Positions 35,062 to 42,134 of a DNA stretch of 64,000 nt are shown piece after piece. Both the position numbers and the translations under genes were made by a program. The stretch is from NCBI RefSeq assembly GCF_026642255.1, contig NZ_CP113264.1:6758001-6822000 (forward strand). Reading direction: 5' to 3'. The notes beneath the pieces are model-generated. The model searched no databases. It was given only the letters and a program-made list of their open reading frames with translations, and was not told the origin of the DNA. This stretch comes from Streptomonospora nanhaiensis (GTDB taxonomy: Bacteria; Actinomycetota; Actinomycetes; Streptosporangiales; Streptosporangiaceae). The number at the start of each line of letters is the position of its first letter. The first letter of the stretch is position 1.

Positions 35062-35360
35062 AGTGCCCCTGCCCTTCCGTGTCCTGCTTCGTCGGCGCCC
35101 CGGCCGCGGTCGCCCGCGGGCGGCCCCGCACCGGTCTCCCCGGCCTCCGCCGCGCTCAACCCGCGCGCGGCGGACGGAACCGCACCGCCCCCGGCGGCAC
35201 GGCAGGCCCCGGGGACCGGGCACGGCGCCGTGCGCGACCCGGCGTGCGCCTCCCATGTTCTCCGAGCACGGCGGAACACGGCGGGCGGCGCGCCCCGGCC
35301 GCTCCCCGGAGGCCGGGCGCGACCCCCGGAGGACCGGATCGCCCGGGGCCCGGGAACGCC

Positions 35361-35392
35361 GAAGGCCCGGCGTCCTGGGACACCGGGCCTTC
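35361..35392 (-). terminator. tRNA-Asp terminator
   Basis: GAAGGCCCGG (35361-35370) pairs with CCGGGCCTTC (35383-35392), with a 12-nt loop, 6 bp beyond the 3' end of the tRNA. The remaining gap to the methyltransferase start (35062-35360) is GC-rich and shows no gene. Confidence 0.8.
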
Positions 35393-35397
35393 TCATG

Positions 35398-35472
35398 CGG
35401 TCCTGACGGGATTTGAACCCGCGGCCTCCACCTTGACAGGGTGGCGAGCACTCCTAACTGCTCCACAGGACC
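35398..35472 (-). tRNA. tRNA-Asp (GTC)
   Basis: Minus-strand cloverleaf of 75 nt: acceptor GGTCCTG/CAGGACC, anticodon stem CCACC/GGTGG with loop CTGTCAA (anticodon GTC), T-arm GCGGGTTCAAATCCCGT, discriminator G. No CCA is encoded. It is identical to the copy at 41792-41866. Confidence 0.97.
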
Positions 35473-35579
35473 TCGTTGCTGGTACAACTCTAGCGCGGTT
35501 TCGGAGTACTTCGTACCGGCTCCCGCCTAGAGTGGCAGGCATCCGCTCCACCACCCCGACGACCCCGAGAGGACCCGGC

Positions 35580-35987
35580 GTGAACGAGTCACCGGCCCCC
35601 CTTCCGCCCGGACCGGACAGCACCCGGGTCGACCGCTGGCTGTGGGCCGTACGCCTGGTCAAGACCCGCGCCGACGCGGCGCAGGCCTGCCGGGGCGGGC
35701 ACGTGCGCGTCAACGACCGCCCGGCCAAGCCTGCCTCCCCGGTCAAGCCCGGCGACGAGGTGCGGGTCCGCCTGCACGGGACCACGCGGATCGTGGAGGT
35801 CGGCCACGTCATCGAGAAGCGCGTCAGCGCCCCGGTCGCCGTCCGCTGCTACGCCGACAACACCCCCGAGGCCCCGCCCGAGGCGAACCTTCCGGTCATC
35901 CGCCGGGACCGGGGGGCCGGACGCCCGACCAAGCGCGACCGGCGCGTCCTGGACCGGCTCCGCACGGACTTCCCCCCGCCCGTCTGA
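35580..35987 (+). CDS. S4-domain RNA-binding protein (Hsp15-like)
   Basis: A 135-aa protein with an N-terminal S4 domain: TRVDRWLWAVRLVKTRADAAQACRGGHVRVNDRPAKPASPVKPGDEVRVRL. Its arrangement is that of Hsp15 (HslR), which binds stalled 50S subunits carrying nascent chains. The C-terminal half is basic (RRDRGAGRPTKRDRRVLDRLR), as in Hsp15. The GTG start at 35580 has GAGAGGA 7 nt upstream. It is divergent from tRNA-Asp; a TAGAGT at about 35527 may be its -10. Ribosome rescue or RNA binding is the likely role. Confidence 0.92.
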   Translation: MNESPAPLPPGPDSTRVDRWLWAVRLVKTRADAAQACRGGHVRVNDRPAKPASPVKPGDEVRVRLHGTTRIVEVGHVIEKRVSAPVAVRCYADNTPEAPPEANLPVIRRDRGAGRPTKRDRRVLDRLRTDFPPPV

Positions 35988-36129
35988 CGGACGGCCTCCC
36001 CCATGCCGTCGGCACTCCTCGCGTCGGGCCGCGAGGCCGACGCCTGCGCCCCCGGCGGGACCGCGGCGGCGGGGGCGACCGGCGGGGCCGGTTCCCCCGG
36101 CCCCGCCGCCGAGGCGGCCCGGCGACCAC

Positions 36130-36684
36130 TCAGCGGTCCGGGGAGCGCGAGTCCTTGTGCGCGGCCAGGCGCGCGGACAGCACGAGTACCGCGCAGGCGA
36201 ACACCGCCGCCGCCAGCCCCGGACCCGCAGCCAGATCGCCGCTGTTCCGGGGCCAGGAGAACAGGAACAGCAGCGGGGACGCCGCCGCGAGGACCTGGAC
36301 CGTCACGAAGAGGACCCTCGACCAGGTCACGACCGCGCACACCGCGACCGCCAGGAGCACGAGGAGGACCGTGAAGGCCGCGGCGAGGAGCAGGCGCTCG
36401 TCCTCGAAGGACGCCGCCAGCACGTCCCATCCCGTGGCGGACGCGCGCACCCCGTACATGCTGGGAACGCCCTCGTCGCTGATGTCGTACGCGTACGGGA
36501 CCTCCTCCCGGGCCCAGGGCAGGGACAGCGAGAGGAACAGGGCGACGGCCCCGGCCGCGGAACCCGCCGCGGCCGTCCGCGCCCTGGACTCCGCGGCGGA
36601 GGACTCCCGCGCCCTGATCTCCAGTCGGGTCACGCGCCTTCTCAGCTGTTCCGTCTCCGAGGGCTTCCCGGCGTCGTCCGGCAT
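36130..36684 (-). CDS. Hypothetical membrane protein with four helices
   Basis: A 184-aa protein of no family I recognise. A short charged N-terminus with heptad character (TEQLRRRVTRLEIRARESSAAESRA) is followed by hydrophobic segments AAGAVALFLSLSLPW, LLLAAAFTVLLVLLAVAVCAVVTW, VLFVTVQVLAAASPLLFLFSW and LAAAVFACAVLVLSARLAA. The loop between helices 1 and 2 (YDISDEGVPSMYGVRASATGWDVL) would face outside. AGGAGGA lies 7 nt before the ATG, a strong site. It is a single gene convergent with the S4 protein. The layout resembles many small uncharacterised actinobacterial membrane proteins. Confidence 0.75.
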   Translation of the reverse strand: MPDDAGKPSETEQLRRRVTRLEIRARESSAAESRARTAAAGSAAGAVALFLSLSLPWAREEVPYAYDISDEGVPSMYGVRASATGWDVLAASFEDERLLLAAAFTVLLVLLAVAVCAVVTWSRVLFVTVQVLAAASPLLFLFSWPRNSGDLAAGPGLAAAVFACAVLVLSARLAAHKDSRSPDR

Positions 36685-36872
36685 GGATGGTCCTCCTGGG
36701 GTGGGGTGGGGTGGGGGCGGGGGTGGTGGGGGGTGGTGCGGGAGAAGGCGGGGCGGGGCCCGGGCCGGGCCCGCTGGACCCGCGGCGGACACCGCGGCAC
36801 GGGTCCGGCCGACCGGCGGACGGGAGCGTCCGGCGGCGAGGGGGCACAGCCGCGGCGCGGCGGGCGTTCCGG

Positions 36873-37670
36873 CTAGAGCGGGTGGCCCGCCAGGAAGTCG
36901 AGGACCTCGCGGGTGGCCTTCGGCCCGTCCTCGTGCAGGTAGCCGTGGCGCATCCCCGGCAGCACCAGCAGGCGAGCGCCGGGGATCCTCCCGGCCAGGA
37001 GGGCGGCGTTGCCGACCGGGGTCAGCTCGTCGTCCTCGCCGTGCACGACGAGGGTCGGCGCCTGGATGCCCGGCAGCAGGTCCCGGCCGTCGTAGCCGGT
37101 GCTCGCGCCGAAGTGCAGGCGCTGGGCGCGCAGGGGGCCGTGCGGAAGGATGCCGGTGACGGCCTCGGGATGGGCGGACGCCCACGCGGGCGAGTAGAAC
37201 AGCTCGGCGATCGCGTCCCGCCCGGCCGCGGTGTTGGCCCGGCGCAGCGCCAGGGTGGCCGAAGCCGGGCGCTCCACCTCGTCGGCCCCGCCCGGACCGG
37301 TGGAGCCCAGGACGAGCGCGCCGACGCGGTCCGGCGCCGCGGACGCGAACACCTGGGCGACCTTCCCGCCCATGGAGAACCCGTAGACGTGCGCCCTCGG
37401 GATCTCCAGGGCGTCCAGGACGGCCAGGGCGTCCTCGGCGAACAGCTCCAAGGTGTAGGGCTCGCCCAGGGGCGCGTCGCTGCCTCCGGTGCCCCGGAAG
37501 TCCACCCGTACGACCCGGTGCCCGGCCGCCAGCCCGGCGCGGACGCCCTCCCACATCCCGTGGTCGAGGGACTGCCCGTTGAGGAGCAGGAGGGGGTCGC
37601 CCTCACCGAGGGTGTCGTACCAGATGCGGGTTCCGTCCGCCGCGGTCACATGGCTCACGGGTCCGGACAC
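36873..37670 (-). CDS. Alpha/beta hydrolase
   Basis: A 265-aa alpha/beta-hydrolase-fold protein. The nucleophile elbow is GFSMGG, the oxyanion region is LLLLNGQSLDHGMW, the strand-loop VVRVDFRGTGGSD precedes it, the acid is in TLVVHGEDDELTP, and the catalytic His is in PGMRHGYLHE. This fits esterases and related hydrolases (3-oxoadipate enol-lactonase-like group), but the substrate is not determinable. The start is either the GTG at 37670 or another four codons downstream. It is monocistronic. Confidence 0.9.
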   Translation of the reverse strand: MSGPVSHVTAADGTRIWYDTLGEGDPLLLLNGQSLDHGMWEGVRAGLAAGHRVVRVDFRGTGGSDAPLGEPYTLELFAEDALAVLDALEIPRAHVYGFSMGGKVAQVFASAAPDRVGALVLGSTGPGGADEVERPASATLALRRANTAAGRDAIAELFYSPAWASAHPEAVTGILPHGPLRAQRLHFGASTGYDGRDLLPGIQAPTLVVHGEDDELTPVGNAALLAGRIPGARLLVLPGMRHGYLHEDGPKATREVLDFLAGHPL

Positions 37671-37768
37671 TACCCGATGACGTGCGCGGGGGCCGTGTCA
37701 CGTGTCACCCGGGGGCGGGGGCCCGAGAGACGCGGGAAACGCTCCGGGTCGCGGTCGGCGCCCGCCGC

Positions 37769-38575
37769 TCAGGGGCGGGGGGCCTTCTCCCCGTGGACCG
37801 CCCGGTACTCGGCCGCGAGCCAGGGTCCCAGGTCCTCGATCAGCTCCTCCAGCACCTCCGGGTCGCCCGAGGGGGCACGGCCCTCCGCGACCGCCGCCCG
37901 CATCTGCCCGAGGCGGTCGGGACGGTAGCGGCCGAAGATCTCGGCGGACTCGTCGAGGTCGCTGGTCCAGCCGCCCCAGAGGGGCATGACCAGGGTGAAG
38001 CCGGTGCGGACCAGGCGGCGGCCGACGCCGCGTCCGAGCCCCGCGCGCTCGGCCGCGGTCTCCGCCCGCCCGGCACGCTCCCGCCAGCGGGGCAGCACCA
38101 GGTGCAGGTCCCCGTTGGTCTCGCGCGCCAGCAGGGACGTGGGGCGGTAGCGCGGCAGCCGGTCCGCGAGGTCCTCGCCGAGCAGGGGCGTGCACAGGCA
38201 GGCGAGGAAGAAACCGAAGTCGTGCCGTTCGAGCTCGCTGAGCGCGTCGCGGACCGACCCCAGCAGGACGCCCACCCCGTCGACCTCGCCGAAGGCGGCG
38301 TCGAGGCCGGCCTCCATCTCCCCGGCCGCCTCCCGCTGCTCCCCGGTCACGGCGTCGCGGAACACCAGTTGCAGGTCGAGGTCGGAGGTCCCGGGGACCG
38401 CGGTGCCCCGGGGGACGCTTCCGTAGAGGTAGGCGCTGTGCAGCGCGTCGCCGAACAAACCGGCGATCCGGGCGCGGGCGGCCTCCACCACGGGCGCGAA
38501 GGCCGGCCCGACCCGCGCGAGCGAGCCCTCGCGCGCGATCGCGCCGTCCGTGTCCAGTCCCCGGCCGTCGTCCAT
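37769..38575 (-). CDS. Nucleotidyltransferase-domain protein (aminoglycoside adenylyltransferase-like)
   Basis: A 268-aa protein with an N-terminal nucleotidyltransferase fold: LHSAYLYGSVPRGTAVPGTSDLDLQLVF contains the GS motif followed by the DxD metal pair. The C-terminal part is helical, resembling AadA/Ant-type enzymes that adenylylate small molecules (ERAGLGRGVGRRLVRTGFTLVMP). The ATG at 38575 is chosen because the fold starts just after; the frame extends 24 codons upstream. It is tempting to call it an aminoglycoside resistance enzyme, but similar housekeeping proteins are common in actinomycetes and the target is not proven. Confidence 0.8.
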   Translation of the reverse strand: MDDGRGLDTDGAIAREGSLARVGPAFAPVVEAARARIAGLFGDALHSAYLYGSVPRGTAVPGTSDLDLQLVFRDAVTGEQREAAGEMEAGLDAAFGEVDGVGVLLGSVRDALSELERHDFGFFLACLCTPLLGEDLADRLPRYRPTSLLARETNGDLHLVLPRWRERAGRAETAAERAGLGRGVGRRLVRTGFTLVMPLWGGWTSDLDESAEIFGRYRPDRLGQMRAAVAEGRAPSGDPEVLEELIEDLGPWLAAEYRAVHGEKAPRP

Positions 38576-38695
38576 GGACGCACTGTGCCGTATCCGGGCG
38601 GACGCCGCGACCGCATTTCCCCGACGCCTCCGGCGCGCCCCGCGCACGGCCCCCTGCCGGGGCCCGGCCCGTGCCGGTCGGCGGTCCGCGCCGAC

Positions 38696-38721
38696 GGCCG
38701 GCCCCGCTGCCGGGGCCGGCC
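38696..38721 (-). terminator. Terminator after the DUF418 gene
   Basis: An 11-bp GC stem (GGCCGGCCCCG/CGGGGCCGGCC) with a 4-nt loop, about 30 bp past the stop of the MerR-DUF418 operon. Confidence 0.65.
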
Positions 38722-38753
38722 TTCACGGCGGCGGACCGCCGGGGACGGATCCG

Positions 38754-40034
38754 TCAGCCCGCGTGCTCGGCCGCGGGCCGGCGCCGGCGGACCGGCTTCC
38801 GGTAGGTCAGTGTGCGCAGCAGGACCTCGGCGGGTCCGCGCCGGCCCGCCCGGTCGAGCAGGTACGCCGCGAGGACGGTCAGCAGCCAGGTGCCGAAGGC
38901 CACCAGGACCGCCGACCAGCTGGACAGGTGCACCCCCAGGCCGAGCCCCCACGCCGCCAGGAAGGGTGCGAAGACCGCCGACTGGGCGAGGTAGCCGCTC
39001 AGGGAGCGCCGGCCCAGGGCCACCAGGGCCCGGACCGGCAGGGACGGCCCGCCACCCCGGGCGGTGAGGCGGTGCGCCAGGAGGCCGAAGAGCGCGGCGT
39101 AGCCCACCCCGGTGAAGATCCCGGTGTAGAAGTGCACCGAGGCCACCGCCGGGCCGTACACCGGGTCCAGCACCCCCACGTGCTGCAGGCCCAGCACCAG
39201 CCCGGGGACCCACCCGGCGGCGATGCCCCACACGGCCACCCGGCGCAGCAGGGGCAGGTGGCGCTGCGGCTCCTCCAGGAACCGGTGCCGCGCCGCGAGC
39301 AGGCCGATCAGGAACACCGTGGGCAGGGCCAGGGAGAGCAGGCCCGAGCCGAGCCCGAAGACCCAGGTGGGCAGGCGCACCGCGGCCGAGAGCAGGTAGC
39401 CGGTCTCGGCGATGCTGGCCCTTTGCACGGCGGCCGCGTCCACCCCGGGCGCGCCCGCCGGCGCGGCCATGGCACCGAGCACCGACAGGGCGGTGAACAG
39501 GGCGCCGGCCGCGAGCAGGACGGCGGTCCAGACCTTGAGGGTGCGGTCGGTGCGGTGCAGGAACAGCGGCACCATGAGCAGGCCGATGAGGCCGTAGGTG
39601 CCGATGATGTCGCCCTGCCACAGCAGGAGGGCGTGCACGGCGCCCAGGGCGAGCATCCACAGGTGGCGTGTGCGCAGGATCCTGCGGGCGTCCTCGTCCC
39701 GGGTTCCGTGGGCTTTCTGGCGGGCGTACATCTGCCCGATGCCGTAGGCGAACAGGAACCCGAACATGGTGTGGGTGCGGGCGTCCACCACGACCAGGGA
39801 CGCGACCTGCGCGATCCGGTCGGCGAGGTTGCCCTGGTCGGGGTGGAGCATGGCCAGGCCGGCGGGGGCGTCGTAGATGAACCACGGCACATGGGCCAGC
39901 GCGATCAGCAGCAGCATCATGCCGCGGGCCAGGTCCGGGGCCAGGGCCCGCTCCGAGACCGGGGTCGAGCCCGCCGAGGCCGCGGCGGGGACCGGGGGCT
40001 CCGGGGGCGGGGTGTCGGGTCGGGTGGTCGTCAT
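38754..40034 (-). CDS. DUF418 family membrane protein
   Basis: A 426-aa multi-pass membrane protein of the DUF418 (YeiB/YxaH-like) family. Family features are the opening LAPDLARGMMLLLIALAHVPWF, the HTMFGFLFAYGIGQMY segment, a short WMLALGAVHALLLWQGDIIGTYGLIGLLMVPLFL block, and the C-terminal core LGRRSLSGYLAQSAVF with the SLTxYLxQS-type motif. About ten helices are visible. The molecular role of DUF418 is unknown; acyltransfer or export has been suggested for relatives. Its start overlaps the stop of the MerR gene (ATGA), so it is coupled to that regulator. Confidence 0.9.
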   Translation of the reverse strand: MTTTRPDTPPPEPPVPAAASAGSTPVSERALAPDLARGMMLLLIALAHVPWFIYDAPAGLAMLHPDQGNLADRIAQVASLVVVDARTHTMFGFLFAYGIGQMYARQKAHGTRDEDARRILRTRHLWMLALGAVHALLLWQGDIIGTYGLIGLLMVPLFLHRTDRTLKVWTAVLLAAGALFTALSVLGAMAAPAGAPGVDAAAVQRASIAETGYLLSAAVRLPTWVFGLGSGLLSLALPTVFLIGLLAARHRFLEEPQRHLPLLRRVAVWGIAAGWVPGLVLGLQHVGVLDPVYGPAVASVHFYTGIFTGVGYAALFGLLAHRLTARGGGPSLPVRALVALGRRSLSGYLAQSAVFAPFLAAWGLGLGVHLSSWSAVLVAFGTWLLTVLAAYLLDRAGRRGPAEVLLRTLTYRKPVRRRRPAAEHAG

Positions 40035-40828
40035 GGTGCGGGTTCCTCGTCTTCCTCACGGCTGTCTGCGCCGGCGGGTCGTGTGTCCGGCCAGGTGCCC
40101 CGGGGCGGCTCGCGCTCCTCCGCGAGCCGGTCCCCGACGCGCTTCAGGACGTCGAGCTGGGCGGGGTTGCACAGGACGCGCATCATCGCGGTGACCACCT
40201 CGCCGGTCCGGGCCGCGTCCGCCGGGGGGAGCCCGGACCGGTCCAGGGCGGGGTAGTCGGCGAGCACGCCGCGGACCAGGGGGAGCATCTGCTCGGCCGC
40301 GCCGCGCCGTGCCCGTTCGTCCGCGTCCGCCGGCAGATTCATGAAGACCTCGTCGACGGGATGGGGCTCGATGTCCCTAAGCAGATCGATGTAGGCCTCC
40401 GCCGCCTCGGGGGTGTAGACCCGCGTCATCACCAGGGCCAGCGAACGGTCCTCGTGGGAGAGCCGCCCGGCGACCGGGGCCAGTTCGGCGGGCAGTTCCG
40501 GGGGCAGGCGCCGCGCCAGGATCTCCGCCAGCTCGGCGCGGATCCGCCGGAGCCGCTCCACCGCTTCCGCCAGCTCCGCGTCCAGCAGGCGGAGGGCCTC
40601 CGCCGGGGGCTCCCCGGTGCGCTCCATATCGGCGATCTGAGCCAGCGACAGGCCGAAGCCGGCCAGTCGCCGGATGCGCAGCAGGACCACCAGGTGCTCG
40701 ACCCCGTAGCGCTTGTAGCCGTTGGCGGCGCGTTCTGGCTGGTCCAGCAGGCCGAGCTCGTGGTAGTGCCGCACGGCCTTCACCGTGGTTCCGGCGAGCT
40801 CGGCGAGCTGACGGGTGCTCCACGCCAT
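40031..40828 (-). CDS. MerR family transcriptional regulator
   Basis: A 265-aa MerR regulator. The N-terminal winged helix is TRQLAELAGTTVKAVRHYHELGLLDQPERAANGYKRYGVEHLVVLLRIRRLAGFGLSLAQIADM, followed by a dimerisation helix (AEALRLLDAELAEAVERLRRIRAELAEILARRL). The C-terminal domain (RVYTPEAAEAYIDLLRDIEPHPVDEVFMNL and beyond) is a ligand domain rather than a Cys-based metal site. GGAGG precedes the ATG at 40828. Together with the DUF418 gene it forms an operon preceded by a promoter with a 19-bp spacer and dyad, the classic arrangement for MerR activation, implying autoregulation. The inducer is unknown. Confidence 0.93.
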   Translation of the reverse strand: MAWSTRQLAELAGTTVKAVRHYHELGLLDQPERAANGYKRYGVEHLVVLLRIRRLAGFGLSLAQIADMERTGEPPAEALRLLDAELAEAVERLRRIRAELAEILARRLPPELPAELAPVAGRLSHEDRSLALVMTRVYTPEAAEAYIDLLRDIEPHPVDEVFMNLPADADERARRGAAEQMLPLVRGVLADYPALDRSGLPPADAARTGEVVTAMMRVLCNPAQLDVLKRVGDRLAEEREPPRGTWPDTRPAGADSREEDEEPAP

Positions 40829-40881
40829 GGCCGGCCCTCCCTCCTCGCTCCGGCACGGTGCCTCCCGTGCCGGTGCCTGCC

Positions 40882-40912
40882 ATTGCAGACCATGCCGTCG
40901 GGGCACGGTCAA
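40882..40912 (-). promoter_or_regulatory. MerR-type promoter with 19-bp spacer
   Basis: On the minus strand TTGACC (40907-40912) and TGCAAT (40882-40887) are separated by 19 bp, the overlong spacing that MerR proteins correct by twisting DNA. A dyad, ACCATGCC/GGCACGGT with one mismatch (40889-40896 and 40902-40909), lies between them. The merR start is 54 bp downstream. Confidence 0.8.
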
Positions 40913-41084
40913 CAGCGGTGGAGGGGGGCCGGTCCCCTGCCGGTCGGGGGGCGCGGTCCCGGAACCCTGTGACCTGTGCCTGCGCGGTCCGAGAGCCGCC
41001 GCGTGTGGTGAGCGACACGGTCCCCCGACGACCGACGGCGGGGTAGAGCGAGGAGGCGCACCGACGCCCCCGGTCCACCGCTGA

Positions 41085-41480
41085 TCAGCGTTGCCGGCCG
41101 ACTTCCCCGCCCGGACCCACCAGAACGGAGTCGAACCCGAAGCCGGTGAGACTCCACGACTCGTAATCCGGGTCCGGGTCGACCCTCAGCCCCGTGCCGT
41201 CGTCGAAGTCGACGCACAGGGTGCCGCACCCGGTGACCTCGACCTCGGCGACGGTCTTGGCGAACAGGCCGAGCAGCGGCGCCGGAGAGGTGCCGGCCCC
41301 CGGAGTCAGGACGACCCGGCCACCGCCCGGGTCCGTCATGGACAACACGGTTTCGATGACGAGTTCCCCGTCCAGGCGGATCCGGCCGTCGGGGCCGTGG
41401 CCGGTGAAGGTGATTCTGACCTGGTGGTCGAAGGCCGTTCTCGTGACCTGGGCGCCGACCAGCTCCGTGGGAACCTTCAC
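41085..41480 (-). CDS. DUF6188-like conserved protein
   Basis: A 131-aa protein resembling the actinobacterial DUF6188 family: PTELVGAQVTRTAFDHQVRITFTG, the strand LDGELVIETVL, a helix APLLGLFAKTVAEVEV, and the C-terminal LCVDFDDGTGLRVDPDPDYESWSLTGFG. The function is unknown; the DxxxxxWxL-type ending is typical. The GTG at 41480 has GGGAGG 5 nt upstream; the frame continues to 41600 with random-like Arg/Pro sequence. It stands alone near the tRNA cluster, convergent with nothing. Confidence 0.75.
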   Translation of the reverse strand: MKVPTELVGAQVTRTAFDHQVRITFTGHGPDGRIRLDGELVIETVLSMTDPGGGRVVLTPGAGTSPAPLLGLFAKTVAEVEVTGCGTLCVDFDDGTGLRVDPDPDYESWSLTGFGFDSVLVGPGGEVGRQR

Positions 41481-41634
41481 TACGCCTCCCGACGTCCTGC
41501 GCCACGCACCGAGGTTCGTCGACCGCACCGCCCGTCGGCCTGAAGCAGGGCGAGCAGGCGAGCAGGCGCTCGGACGTGGCCGCGCATTGGCCGTGGCCAC
41601 TTACCTGCAACCGCCGCCGTCCACTGACACACCA

Positions 41635-41674
41635 AAAGGCCCCGTCACCTGTATACGCAGGTGACGGGGCCTTT
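41635..41674 (-). terminator. Terminator of the tRNA cluster
   Basis: A perfect 17-bp stem (AAAGGCCCCGTCACCTG at 41635-41651 with 41658-41674), a TATACG loop and a T run on the minus strand, just beyond tRNA-Phe. This is a textbook intrinsic terminator. Confidence 0.95.
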
Positions 41675-41692
41675 GTGCATGTCTGCTGGAAG

Positions 41693-41766
41693 TGGCTAGG
41701 GGCGGGGTCGAACCGCCGACCTTCCGCTTTTCAGGCGGACGCTCGTACCAACTGAGCTACCTAGCC
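41693..41766 (-). tRNA. tRNA-Phe (GAA)
   Basis: Minus-strand cloverleaf of 74 nt: acceptor GGCTAGG/CCTAGCC, anticodon stem-loop CCGCCTGAAAAGCGG (anticodon GAA), T-arm GGCGGTTCGACCCCGCC, discriminator A. No CCA is encoded. Last in a Glu-Asp-Phe cluster. Confidence 0.97.
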
Positions 41767-41791
41767 GCACTCGCCGATCGCTCGGCGACGG

Positions 41792-41866
41792 CGGTCCTGA
41801 CGGGATTTGAACCCGCGGCCTCCACCTTGACAGGGTGGCGAGCACTCCTAACTGCTCCACAGGACC
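41792..41866 (-). tRNA. tRNA-Asp (GTC), second copy
   Basis: 75 nt, same sequence as the copy at 35398-35472: anticodon loop CTGTCAA, GTC. It lies 25 bp from tRNA-Phe and 88 bp from tRNA-Glu on the same strand, probably in one transcript. Confidence 0.97.
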
Positions 41867-41954
41867 TTGTTCTGTTGTCGCGCCCGGTACGTGCCCCGGC
41901 GCGTTGTCGCGGTTCTTATTCTGCCAGACGTCCGGCAGTGCTCGAACCGCGTCG

Positions 41955-42027
41955 TACCCCCAACGGGATTCGAACCCGCGCTACCGCCTTGAAAGGGCGG
42001 CGTCCTAGGCCGCTAGACGATGGGGGC
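41955..42027 (-). tRNA. tRNA-Glu (TTC)
   Basis: Minus-strand cloverleaf of 73 nt: acceptor GCCCCCA/TGGGGGT (G-U at the first pair), anticodon stem-loop CCGCCCTTTCAAGGCGG (anticodon TTC), T-arm CGGGTTCGAATCCCG, discriminator A. First gene of the tRNA cluster. Confidence 0.97.
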
Positions 42028-42134
42028 CCGTGTGACAGGTCAAGCATAGGGGAGATTCCCACCAACACCAAAGCGATTCCCCCACCCGGGCCAGACGTCC
42101 GCCACCTGCGGGAACGCCGATCCGGGCCCGGGTG

